NCBI RefSeq assembly: GCF_003813865.1
Contig: NZ_RMVG01000002.1
Location: forward strand, 452,826-516,825
Reading direction: 5' to 3'
DNA length: 64,000 nucleotides
Source of the DNA: Candidatus Pantoea deserta
Lineage (GTDB): Bacteria > Pseudomonadota > Gammaproteobacteria > Enterobacterales > Enterobacteriaceae
Below are positions 56,781-64,000 of the stretch, piece by piece. The notes below the pieces were generated by a model. The model made no database searches. It had not been told where the DNA came from and was given only the letters and a program-made list of their open reading frames with translations. Both the position numbers and the translations under genes were made by a program. How positions within the stretch are numbered: position 1 is the first letter of the stretch; each line of letters starts with the position of its first letter.

Positions 56781-57293
56781 ATGAAAAAAATTGCATGTCT
56801 TTCAGCACTGGCTTGTGTTCTGGCAGTTTCTGCGGGTTCCGCAATGGCGCAGAGCACAGTCACCGGCGGTTACGCTCAGTCTGACTATCAGGGCGTAGCT
56901 AACAAAGCTAACGGTTTCAACCTGAAATACCGTTACGAAGACGGCTCTAACCCGCTGGGTTGGATCGGTTCTTTCACCTACACCGAAAAAGATCGCACTG
57001 ATTCTGGCGTGTATAACAAAGGTCAGTACTACGGTTTCACCGCAGGTCCGGCTTACCGTCTGAACGACTGGGCAAGCATCTACGGTGTAGTCGGTATCGG
57101 CTATGGTAAATTCCAGCAGAACGACACCGTTGTTCGCGACAAATCTGATTCAAGCGACGTAGGTTTCTCCTACGGTGCTGGTTTGCAGTTCAACCCGTAT
57201 CAGGACTTCGCCATTGACGTTGGTTACGAGCAGAGCCGTATCCGTAACGTTGATGTTGGCACCTGGATTGCTGGCGTAGGTTACAGCTTCTAA
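56781..57293 (+). CDS. ompX: Outer-membrane protein OmpX
   Basis: 170 residues. Signal peptide MKKIACLSALACVLAVSAGSAMA, then an eight-stranded beta-barrel with alternating aromatic residues (TVTGGYAQSDYQG, YGFTAGPAYRLNDWASIYGVVGIGYG) ending in the C-terminal Phe (GVGYSF) recognised by the BAM complex. Similar in length to E. coli OmpX. ATG 56781 has GAGG upstream; an in-frame GTG two codons earlier is rejected. Codon use is highly optimised, as expected for an abundant protein. Confidence 0.95.
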   Translation: MKKIACLSALACVLAVSAGSAMAQSTVTGGYAQSDYQGVANKANGFNLKYRYEDGSNPLGWIGSFTYTEKDRTDSGVYNKGQYYGFTAGPAYRLNDWASIYGVVGIGYGKFQQNDTVVRDKSDSSDVGFSYGAGLQFNPYQDFAIDVGYEQSRIRNVDVGTWIAGVGYSF

Positions 57294-57320
57294 GTTTTTG
57301 CTTAGACCAGTTGCAGAAAA

Positions 57321-57346
57321 AACGGCCCTTTGCGGCCGTTTTTTTT
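57321..57346 (+). terminator. Terminator of ompX
   Basis: Stem AACGGCC (57321-57327)/GGCCGTT (57334-57340) with a 6-nt loop, continued by six further T. Confidence 0.92.
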
Positions 57347-57431
57347 ATGCCTGTTTCAGGAAAAACGGCAAAAAAAGAGATCGCAAAACAGCCTTTGCCG
57401 AGGCGAAAGGCTGTCAGAGAAAAGGGCGGCG

Positions 57432-57626
57432 TTATCCGCGCCAGATGAGCTTAGAGCAGTGACGATCGTCGCGCGGGGTGCCCAGCAGTTTTTCAACCAG
57501 CATCAGGCGAAGTGAAAAAGGGGAGCGGCTCAGCAGGCACAGCCAGGATTTCAGCGTGCTGGATGAAGCCTGTTTCTCAGTCTGGAAGCATTTGCCACAG
57601 TCAATGCAGCATTTCATGGTGCTCAT
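57432..57626 (-). CDS. mntS: MntS-like small manganese-accumulation protein with Cys-rich N-terminal extension
   Basis: 64 residues. Residues about 26-48 (LLSRSPFSLRLMLVEKL) align with the core of the 42-residue E. coli MntS (FSHSPFKVRLMLLSML, from memory), and the gene has the same place and direction between ompX and mntR. MntS raises intracellular manganese, by inhibiting the exporter MntP in E. coli. Unlike that protein it begins with MKCCIDCGKCF, a Cys6-Cys7-x2-Cys10-x2-Cys13 cluster that could bind metal. GGGAGG before the ATG supports this start, and there is no internal ATG before the core. MntR boxes lie upstream. Confidence 0.75.
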   Translation of the reverse strand: MSTMKCCIDCGKCFQTEKQASSSTLKSWLCLLSRSPFSLRLMLVEKLLGTPRDDRHCSKLIWRG

Positions 57627-57756
57627 CTCGACCTCCCAATCAGTAACGGCGTATTAGCAGACAATATCCGACGTCAGTCAGCAGAAGCCGCCGTCAGCGA
57701 TAACGATGCTGGCGAATCTGCTCTTTGTTGTTAGCGCGGTTGCCTACAATATCAAC

Positions 57757-57797
57757 AAATATAGCACTGGCTATACCCTGTAGCCAATGCTATTTAC
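57757..57797. promoter_or_regulatory. Tandem MntR boxes between mntS and mntR
   Basis: Two dyads with core TAGC-N4-GCTA: 57762-57773 within AAATATAGC-ACTG-GCTATACCC, and 57781-57792 within CCCTGTAGC-CAAT-GCTATTTAC. Centres are 19 bp apart. They resemble the E. coli MntR site AAACATAGC-N4-GCTATGTTT. A leftward promoter for mntS (TTGGCT-N18-TATATT) overlaps both. Confidence 0.7.
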
Positions 57798-57804
57798 GAA
57801 AAAT

Positions 57805-57832
57805 TTGAGCTTCTTTGTGCCTGGTTTACAAT
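57805..57832 (+). promoter_or_regulatory. Predicted promoter of mntR
   Basis: TTGAGC (57805-57810), 16-nt spacer, TACAAT (57827-57832), about 57 nt before the ATG and just outside the MntR boxes. Confidence 0.55.
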
Positions 57833-57889
57833 AAGCGCAGCAAATCCGTCTCGCTGCGCGAGCGCGGAGAATATTAAAGAGGAAGCTAG

Positions 57890-58351
57890 ATGAGTCGTCG
57901 TGCCAAAAATGGGGTATCCGCTCCACAAGGACCCCTGAAAGATATCGAAGAGCATGTCGAAGGATTTCGACAGGTACGCGAAGCGCATCGCCGCGAACTG
58001 ATCGACGACTATGTTGAATTGATCTCAGATTTAATCGGCGAGTTTGGCGAGGCCCGTCAGGTAGATATGGCGGCACGCCTCGGCGTCTCGCAGCCTACCG
58101 TAGCCAAAATGCTCAAACGTCTCAGCAGCGCCGGGCTGGTTGAGCAGGTGCCTTATCGCGGCGTCTTCCTGACCAGCGAAGGGGAGACGCTGGCCGCAGA
58201 GAGCCGTGCTCGCCATCACATCGTCGAAACTTTCCTTCTGGCGCTAGGTATTAGCCCAGAAACCGCACGTCGTGATTCTGAAGGCATTGAGCATCACGTC
58301 AGCGATGAAACCCTGGCCGTTTTTCAGAAATTCTACGAAAGCCGCAGTTAA
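57890..58351 (+). CDS. mntR: Manganese-responsive regulator MntR
   Basis: 153 residues, DtxR/MntR family. Winged helix at about 45-95 ([39 protein letters not shown]), then the dimerisation/metal domain with [35 protein letters not shown], where the His/Glu ligands for Mn(II) lie. With manganese it represses mntH and mntS and, in E. coli, activates mntP. AGAGGAAG precedes the ATG. ybiR follows after 17 nt. Confidence 0.94.
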   Translation: MSRRAKNGVSAPQGPLKDIEEHVEGFRQVREAHRRELIDDYVELISDLIGEFGEARQVDMAARLGVSQPTVAKMLKRLSSAGLVEQVPYRGVFLTSEGETLAAESRARHHIVETFLLALGISPETARRDSEGIEHHVSDETLAVFQKFYESRS

Positions 58352-58368
58352 TCACCGGGCCCGCCACT

Positions 58369-59478
58369 ATGTTAACCGTGCTGCGCACTTTTTTGCATGA
58401 TCGTATTCTGCATCTGCTGCTCGCGCTCGGCGCGATTTTACTCCTGCTGTCCAGTTATCACTGGGCCGATCTGCCCGGCGCGGTCGACTGGCATACTATT
58501 GTCACGCTAACCGGTCTGTTGCTGTTAACCAAAGGGCTGGAAACCAGCGGCTACTTCGATGTGCTGGGCGCGCGGCTGACGGCCCGCTTTCGTCACGAAC
58601 GCGCGCTGGCACTGTTTATGGTGCTGGCGGCCGCGCTGTTATCGACCTTTCTCACCAACGATGTGGCGCTGTTTATTCTGGTGCCGCTGACCCTGACGCT
58701 GCGCAAATTCTCGCGTCTTCCACTGTCGAGGCTGATCATCTTTGAAGCCCTGGCGGTTAACGCCGGCTCGCTGCTGACTCCGGTCGGCAACCCACAAAAT
58801 ATTCTGCTGTGGAGCCACGGCAAACTGGGCGTCGCCGGTTTTATTGCGCAAATGGCGCCGCTGGCGGTATGGCTGCTGGCGACGCTGCTGGCGCTGACGT
58901 GGTTTAGCTTCAAACCGCGCGCGATTCAGAAGCATGGCGAAGAGGAGACGCGCCAGTGGCAAAAGCCGCTGTTTACGATCAGCGTGCTGCTCTATCTGGT
59001 GTTTGTCGCCGCGCTGGAGTGGCAAATGACCGGCTGGGCGCTGCTGTTAATCATGGGCTGCTATCTGCTGATGGCGCGCAAAGTTCTGATTAATATCGAC
59101 TGGAGCCTGCTGGCGGTATTTGTCGCCATGTTTATCGATGTCTATTTGCTGACCCATCTGCCCGTGGTGCAGCAGCACTTCGATGCGGTATCCCGCCTCG
59201 GCGACGGCGCTATCTACCTGCTGGGTATCGGCCTGTCGCAGGTGATCAGCAATGTGCCCGCCACCATTCTGCTGCTCCAGAAACTTCCCCCTTCCGACGT
59301 GCTTGCCTGGGCGGTCAATATTGGCGGTTTTGGGCTGCTGCCAGGATCGCTGGCCAACCTGATTGCGCTGCGTATGGCAAAAGATCGCCGCGTCTGGTGG
59401 CAGTTTCATCTCTTCTCTCTGCCCCTGCTGGCGTGGTCGATGATCAGCGGCTGGCTGCTGCTGCGTCTGCTGCACTAA
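58369..59478 (+). CDS. ybiR: Anion-transporter-family membrane protein YbiR
   Basis: 369 residues with about ten hydrophobic helices. It belongs to the ArsB/NhaD (ion transporter) superfamily: STFLTNDVALFILVPLTL and VNAGSLLTPVGNPQNILLW in the first half, QVISNVPATILLLQ and PGSLANLIALRMA in the second, the usual paired re-entrant motifs. It is collinear with E. coli YbiR, whose substrate is unknown. It is probably cotranscribed with mntR (17-nt gap), so a role in metal or anion balance is possible but unproven. Confidence 0.9.
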   Translation: MLTVLRTFLHDRILHLLLALGAILLLLSSYHWADLPGAVDWHTIVTLTGLLLLTKGLETSGYFDVLGARLTARFRHERALALFMVLAAALLSTFLTNDVALFILVPLTLTLRKFSRLPLSRLIIFEALAVNAGSLLTPVGNPQNILLWSHGKLGVAGFIAQMAPLAVWLLATLLALTWFSFKPRAIQKHGEEETRQWQKPLFTISVLLYLVFVAALEWQMTGWALLLIMGCYLLMARKVLINIDWSLLAVFVAMFIDVYLLTHLPVVQQHFDAVSRLGDGAIYLLGIGLSQVISNVPATILLLQKLPPSDVLAWAVNIGGFGLLPGSLANLIALRMAKDRRVWWQFHLFSLPLLAWSMISGWLLLRLLH

Positions 59479-59490
59479 TTTCTGCCGCTT

Positions 59491-59527
59491 CCTGACAAAT
59501 GGTGCAGGACGTGCCACTTTTGTCGGG
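59491..59527. promoter_or_regulatory. Long interrupted dyad upstream of the efflux operon
   Basis: CCTGACAAA (59491-59499) pairs with TTTGTCGGG (59519-59527) at 8 of 9 positions, with inner GCA/TGC arms. It lies about 100 nt before the emrA-like start. No T-run follows. It may be an operator; no local regulator gene is seen. Confidence 0.3.
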
Positions 59528-59624
59528 AAAGGTCAAGAAACGCTGGAAAATGTCAGTTAACCATCTACTGTTTATCTGACCTTTTCTGCCCGGGAATTAG
59601 GGCGTTAGCCATGCGGAACTGACT

Positions 59625-60764
59625 ATGAGCGAAAACGAGAAACGCGAATCCCATCAGGATGATGCGAAGAACGCGCACCACCCCTCGGACGAGCAGTCTG
59701 AAGACAATAACGATGAAAAAGAACGTAAACGACCAGGCAAAAAACCGTTAATCATTCTGGCCATTGTGGTCGTGGTAATGCTGCTTGTCGCGTTCTGGTT
59801 CTGGTTTAGCACCCGTAATGAAGAGACCACGGATGACGCCTTTACCGAGGGTGACGCCGTCACTATCGCGCCGAAGGCGTCGGGCTATGTGGTAAAGCTG
59901 CTGATCAATGACAACCAGCGTGTGAAAAAGGGCGATTTACTGGTCGAGATCGACCCGCGCGATACCCTGGCGCAACGCGACCAGGCGAAAGCGCAGCTCG
60001 GTCTGGCTCAGGCCCAGCTGCATCAGGCGCAGGCGCAGCTGGCCCTGTCAAAAGTACAGTATCCGGCGCAGCGCGATCAGGCGCTGGCTGACCAGGCGAA
60101 AGCGCAGGCAAACCTGCTAAACGCCGAGGCCGATTATCGCCGCCAGCGGGGCGTCGACCCGCGCGCAACCAGTCAGCGCAATATTGATACCGCCGCCGCG
60201 CAGCTGCGTTCGGCGCAGGCGCAGTTGCAGAGCGCGAAAGCGCAGGTAGAGGTCGCCTCGCAGGTGGCCTTACAGATCCGCCAGCAGGAAACCAATGTAG
60301 AAGCGCGTCAGCAGCAGGTGGCTCAGGCTCAGGCGCAGCTCAACACCGCAGAGCTGAACCTGTCCTACACCCAGGTGCGCGCCCCCTACGACGGATTTAT
60401 CACCAAACGCAATGTCCAGCTCGGTACGCTGGTGCAGGCGGGAAGTTCGCTGTTCTCGCTGGTGTCGCCGGACATCTGGATCACCGCTAACTTCAAAGAG
60501 TCGCAGCTGGCGCGCATGAATCCAGGCGATAAAGTGGCCATCAGCGTCGATGCCTGGCCCGATATGCAGCTGGAAGGGCATGTCGACAGTATCCAGATGG
60601 GATCGGGTTCGCGCTTCTCGACATTCCCGGCGGAAAATGCCACCGGCAACTACGTAAAAATTGTTCAGCGCGTGCCGGTGAAGATTGTGATCGACAAAGG
60701 ACTGGATCCGAATCATCCGCTGCCGCTTGGCCTGTCGGTCGAACCTAAGGTTACCGTGGAATGA
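59625..60764 (+). CDS. EmrA-type membrane-fusion protein
   Basis: 379 residues. A very hydrophilic His/Asp/Glu/Lys-rich cytoplasmic N-terminal tail (about 1-40), one membrane helix (41-61), then the HlyD/EmrA layout: biotinyl-lipoyl halves (TIAPKASGYVVKLLINDNQRVKKGDLLVEIDPRD and the matching AELNLSYTQVRAPYDGFITKRNVQLGTLVQAG). They flank a long Gln/Ala-rich alpha-hairpin (about 100-245). It joins the inner-membrane pump to the outer-membrane channel. Its stop overlaps the next gene by ATGA. Confidence 0.9.
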   Translation: MSENEKRESHQDDAKNAHHPSDEQSEDNNDEKERKRPGKKPLIILAIVVVVMLLVAFWFWFSTRNEETTDDAFTEGDAVTIAPKASGYVVKLLINDNQRVKKGDLLVEIDPRDTLAQRDQAKAQLGLAQAQLHQAQAQLALSKVQYPAQRDQALADQAKAQANLLNAEADYRRQRGVDPRATSQRNIDTAAAQLRSAQAQLQSAKAQVEVASQVALQIRQQETNVEARQQQVAQAQAQLNTAELNLSYTQVRAPYDGFITKRNVQLGTLVQAGSSLFSLVSPDIWITANFKESQLARMNPGDKVAISVDAWPDMQLEGHVDSIQMGSGSRFSTFPAENATGNYVKIVQRVPVKIVIDKGLDPNHPLPLGLSVEPKVTVE

Positions 60765-62329
60765 GCCAGTCGCAGAGCTGGCAACCCTCCAGCAATCCCT
60801 GGCTCGTGGCGGTGACCGTGACGCTGGCGGTGTTTATGGAGATTCTGGACACCACCATCGTTAACGTGGCGCTGCCCCATATTGCCGGTTCGCTCTCCTC
60901 CAGCTATGACGAATCCACCTGGGTGCTGACCTCCTATCTGGTGGCAAACGGCATCGTGCTGCCGATATCCGCCTTTTTTAGCCGGCTTTTTGGCCGTAAA
61001 CAGTTCTTTCTGATCTGCATCGTGATGTTTACCATCTGCTCCTTCCTGTGCGGCATCGCCACCGAGCTGTGGCAGATCATTCTGTTCCGCGTGCTACAGG
61101 GCTTTTTCGGCGGCGGCTTGCAGCCGGTGCAGCAGTCAGTGTTGCTGGACTACTTCAAGCCGGAGGATCGCGGCAAGGCCTTTGGTCTCTCTTCTATCGC
61201 GATTATCGTGGCTCCGGTGATCGGGCCTACGCTGGGCGGCTGGATCACGGATAACTATAGCTGGCGCTGGGTGTTCTTCATTAATATTCCCGTAGGGATT
61301 CTGACGGTGCTGGCGATCTATCAGCTGCTGGAAGATCCGCCGTGGGAGCGCAAGTGGGCGAAAGGGCGGCTGAAGATCGACTATATCGGCATCGGCCTGA
61401 TCACCCTGGGTCTCGGCTGTCTACAGGTGTTTCTCGATCGCGGCGAAGATGAAGACTGGTTCGCCTCGCACTTTATCGTGCTGTTCGCCACGCTGGCGCT
61501 GGTCGGCATCGTCGGCGCGGTGTACTGGCTGATGTATGCCCGTAAGCCGGTGGTGGATATTCTGGTGATGAAGGATCGCAACTTCTGGGTATCCGGGCTG
61601 CTGATGGCAGGCATGGCGATGATCCTTTATGGCAGCTCGGTGGTTCTGCCGCAGCTGGCGCAGCAGGATCTCGGCTATACCGCAACCTGGTCAGGGCTGG
61701 TGCTGTCGCCGGGCGCGGTGCTGATTGTGCTTACCATTCCGCTGGTGATTGCGCTTATGCCGCGCGTGCAGACGCGCTATATCATCGCCTTTGGCTTTAC
61801 CTGCCTGGCGCTGGCCTTTATGTACTCGTCAACCCTGACGCCGGACGTCGACTTTAAAACCCTGGTGCTGATGCGCAGCGCGCAGTCGATTGGACTGGGC
61901 TTTCTGTTCGTGCCGCTGACCACCATCGCCTTTATCACTATCCCGCAACGCCTGAATGCCGATGCGTCGGCGCTGTTTACCATGTTCCGTAACGTGGCCG
62001 GCTCTATCGGCATCTCGCTGTCAACGGCGGCGATTACCGAGCGCGAGCAGGTGCGGTCGGCGCATATGGTGCATAACATGACGCCGCTCAACGAGCAGTT
62101 CACTATCACGCTACAGCACTGGGCGCAGGCGATCCGCGATTTTACGACGGCGGTTGGCGATCCGATGACGCTGGCAAGCGGCCAGCTCTATCAGGAGATG
62201 GTGGCCCAGTCGCGCATTCTGGCATACATCGATGTTTTTTCAGGTCTGAGCATCGTCGCCCTGATTTTGATTCCATTTTGTTGGCTGCTGTCGCCGATTA
62301 AGAGCGAAGGCAGTGCAGGAGCACACTGA
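60761..62329 (+). CDS. EmrB-type multidrug transporter (MFS DHA2, 14 helices)
   Basis: 522 residues with 14 predicted helices. DHA2 motifs are MEILDTTIVNVALPHIAGSL in helix 1, SRLFGRKQFFLICIVMFTICSFLCG and ALPHI-type proton-coupling region. Motif C is in IAIIVAPVIGPTLGGWITDNYSWRWVFFINIPVG. Proton-driven drug efflux from cytoplasm or inner leaflet through the attached fusion protein. Substrates cannot be predicted. It starts within the emrA-like stop and is followed by the outer-membrane factor. Confidence 0.92.
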   Translation: MSQSQSWQPSSNPWLVAVTVTLAVFMEILDTTIVNVALPHIAGSLSSSYDESTWVLTSYLVANGIVLPISAFFSRLFGRKQFFLICIVMFTICSFLCGIATELWQIILFRVLQGFFGGGLQPVQQSVLLDYFKPEDRGKAFGLSSIAIIVAPVIGPTLGGWITDNYSWRWVFFINIPVGILTVLAIYQLLEDPPWERKWAKGRLKIDYIGIGLITLGLGCLQVFLDRGEDEDWFASHFIVLFATLALVGIVGAVYWLMYARKPVVDILVMKDRNFWVSGLLMAGMAMILYGSSVVLPQLAQQDLGYTATWSGLVLSPGAVLIVLTIPLVIALMPRVQTRYIIAFGFTCLALAFMYSSTLTPDVDFKTLVLMRSAQSIGLGFLFVPLTTIAFITIPQRLNADASALFTMFRNVAGSIGISLSTAAITEREQVRSAHMVHNMTPLNEQFTITLQHWAQAIRDFTTAVGDPMTLASGQLYQEMVAQSRILAYIDVFSGLSIVALILIPFCWLLSPIKSEGSAGAH

Positions 62330-62330
62330 C

Positions 62331-63866
62331 ATGAAGGTTATCTTTACGCGCCAGCTGGCAAAGCCGCTGAGCCTGTTAACGCTGGCACTCTGGCTGGCGG
62401 GCTGCGCCGTTGGACCTGATTATGAGGCGCCAAAACCCCAGCTGCCGGGCAGCTATCATCTGCTGGACGCGCAGCAGGCCTCAAAAACCCAGGCCGGGGC
62501 GATCAATTCGCGCTGGTGGCAAACCTTTAACGATCCTCAGCTTAATAGCCTGATCGATCGCGCGGTAGAGGGAAATCTGACGCTCCAGCAGGCGGTGCTG
62601 CGTATCGCGGGCGCGCGGCAGGAGCTGGCGCAGGCGCGCGGCGGTCTGTTTCCCAGTCTGAACGGCAGCGCCAAAGTCACCCGCCAGCAGCTGGGCCTTG
62701 AAGGACTGCTCAAGGCAAACGGCGTGACCGACCAGCTCGACAGCGAGACCGCCAGCCAGCTCAGCAGCCTGGAGCAGCCGGTAACGCTCTATCAGGGCAG
62801 TTTCGACGCCAGCTGGGAACTGGATTTGTGGGGCAAGGTGCGGCGTCAGGTCGAGCTGGCCGACGCGCAAACGCAGGCGGCGGTAGAGCAGCGCAACGAC
62901 GCGCTGGTGTCGCTGGAGGCCGAAGTGGCGCGCGCGTATCTGCAACTGCGCGGCGCGCAGGCGACCGTGGCGACGCTGGAGCAGCAGATTGCGATCGCGC
63001 AGCAGAGCTGGGAACTGACGCAGAGCCAGCAGCGTAACGGACTGGCTCCGCTGACCGACGTGGAAAACGCGCGCGCGCAGCTCAGTTCGCTTCAGGCGCA
63101 GCTGCCGCAGTATCAGTCGCAGGCGCGTCAGGCGATGAATGGGCTGGCGGTGCTGCTGGGCAAAACCCCAGGGGCGCTGGATAACGAGCTTTACCCGCCG
63201 AAGGCGATGCCTGCGCTGCCGCAGATCGTGCCCGTGGGGATTCCCGCTACGCTGGCGCGTCGCCGCCCGGATATTCGTCAGGCTGAGGCGACGCTCCATG
63301 CGCAGACGGCGAATATTGGCGTCTCGGTGGCCCAGCTCTTCCCCAGCCTGTCGCTGACCGGCCAGCTTGGCGTGCGCAATACCGATGTCAGCTATCTCGA
63401 TAACTGGAGCAGCCATTTCTATTCGGTTGGCCCGTCGCTGTCGATCCCGATTTTTCAGGGCGGTCGGCTGGTCTCCAGCGTGAAGCTGGCGCGCGCGCAG
63501 CAGGCCAGCGCGGCGCTTGACTACCGTCAGACGGTGCTGACCGCCTTACAGGACGTAGAGAATGCGCTGGTCAGCTATCGCGCCGATCAGGCGCGCGTCA
63601 CAGCGCTGGATGAAACGACCGGCTCCTTGCAGCGCGCCTTCGATCTCGCCAGCGACAGCTATCGTCAGGGCATTTCGACCTTTATCGAGGTGCTCGACGC
63701 GCAGCGTCAGCTGGCGCAGGCGCAAGAACAGGCGACCCAGGCGCGTATGCAGAGCGCGCTGGACCTGGTCGCCCTGTACAAAGCGCTGGGCGGCGGCTGG
63801 GAAACCTACCAGAACGTCACGCTGCCGCAGTTTGATGTGTTCGGCCCGACGCCAGCGGTAAATTAA
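62331..63866 (+). CDS. Outer-membrane efflux lipoprotein, NodT/OprM family
   Basis: 511 residues. Lipoprotein signal with lipobox LAGC, acylated Cys25, followed by AVGPDYEAPKPQLP as in NodT-type outer-membrane factors. Two repeats of coiled-coil/beta elements form the TolC-like trimeric tunnel (RRPDIRQAEATLHAQTANIGVSVAQLFPSLSLTG is the usual mid-protein signature). ATG 62331 sits 1 nt after the emrB-like stop with AGGAG 9 nt upstream; a GTG at 62313 is in frame but less likely. It completes a dedicated tripartite pump. Confidence 0.92.
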   Translation: MKVIFTRQLAKPLSLLTLALWLAGCAVGPDYEAPKPQLPGSYHLLDAQQASKTQAGAINSRWWQTFNDPQLNSLIDRAVEGNLTLQQAVLRIAGARQELAQARGGLFPSLNGSAKVTRQQLGLEGLLKANGVTDQLDSETASQLSSLEQPVTLYQGSFDASWELDLWGKVRRQVELADAQTQAAVEQRNDALVSLEAEVARAYLQLRGAQATVATLEQQIAIAQQSWELTQSQQRNGLAPLTDVENARAQLSSLQAQLPQYQSQARQAMNGLAVLLGKTPGALDNELYPPKAMPALPQIVPVGIPATLARRRPDIRQAEATLHAQTANIGVSVAQLFPSLSLTGQLGVRNTDVSYLDNWSSHFYSVGPSLSIPIFQGGRLVSSVKLARAQQASAALDYRQTVLTALQDVENALVSYRADQARVTALDETTGSLQRAFDLASDSYRQGISTFIEVLDAQRQLAQAQEQATQARMQSALDLVALYKALGGGWETYQNVTLPQFDVFGPTPAVN

Positions 63867-63877
63867 TCTCGTCTCTC

Positions 63878-63905
63878 CGGCTGCGAGACATCGCAGCCGC
63901 TCTTT
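63878..63905 (+). terminator. Terminator of the efflux operon
   Basis: Nine-bp stem CGGCTGCGA (63878-63886)/TCGCAGCCG (63891-63899), loop GACA, then CTCTTT. The T-run is short, so confidence is moderate. The last 95 bases of the window show no gene. Confidence 0.6.
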
Positions 63906-64000
63906 CAGCGCGCTCTCACTATGCCTCATGAAATAAATATTCCTTTTTCCCTGGTGCGGCAGAAGAGGCAGGGCAGTAATAACAGGTCGGGTAAAGTGAT

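Overview
The window looks like chromosomal DNA of a member of Enterobacterales, most probably Erwiniaceae (Pantoea/Mixta/Erwinia type). The basis is very close protein similarity, recalled from memory, to E. coli RhlE, DusC, YohC/D/F, PbpG, Dld, BglX, OsmF-YehYXW, MlrA, DinG, YbiB, RlmF, YbiO, GlnHPQ, Dps, RhtA, OmpX, MntR and YbiR. These are mixed with genes more typical of environmental relatives: a five-step hut cluster with hutF, a GH15 glucan hydrolase and a SUFU-domain protein. I see no rRNA, tRNA, CRISPR array, insertion sequence or phage gene. The base composition is uniformly GC-rich, with AT-rich stretches only at promoters.

Layout. 1-609 is the C-terminal end of a sigma-54-dependent activator. 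991-8272 holds rhlE-dusC, a YhhS-like MFS exporter, a Pit-type phosphate permease, a LysE exporter and the L,D-transpeptidase ldtB. 8446-13676 holds a GH15 enzyme, yohF, yohD, yohC and pbpG. 13811-20520 holds a DUF3772-MscS channel, dld and bglX. 20593-27593 is an accessory stretch: DUF2236 protein, small membrane protein, SUFU protein, chemoreceptor, idi and an MFS importer. 27803-32461 is the osmF-yehYXW ABC operon, the 35-residue gene yohO and mlrA. 32614-38357 holds an XRE-cupin/GNAT pair, an AppA-like phosphatase, dinG and ybiB. 38359-48029 holds an M20 amidohydrolase and the histidine-utilisation cluster. 48047-59478 holds a flavin reductase, rlmF, ybiO, glnHPQ, dps, rhtA, ompX, mntS, mntR and ybiR. 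59625-63866 is a complete EmrA-EmrB-outer-membrane-factor efflux operon.

The hut genes form four transcription units around the repressor gene: hutHU and hutFD leftward, hutC and hutIG rightward. They encode histidine to urocanate, imidazolonepropionate, formiminoglutamate, formylglutamate and glutamate, the route using HutF. HutC-type palindromes lie in all three control regions. Other control sites can be read directly: a LexA box before dinG, a sigma-28 promoter before the chemoreceptor, NtrC-type sites before glnH, tandem MntR boxes between mntS and mntR, a MetJ-type operator before the MFS gene at 27593, and a sigma-S-like promoter before dps.

The most interesting points are these. A MntS homologue at 57432-57626 carries an N-terminal Cys-rich extension and sits behind two MntR boxes. 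A perfect 18-bp palindrome containing a consensus met box controls an unassigned MFS transporter. The whole yoh/yeh block, separate in E. coli, is inserted between rhlE and dinG. I found no clearly new multi-gene defence or secretion system.
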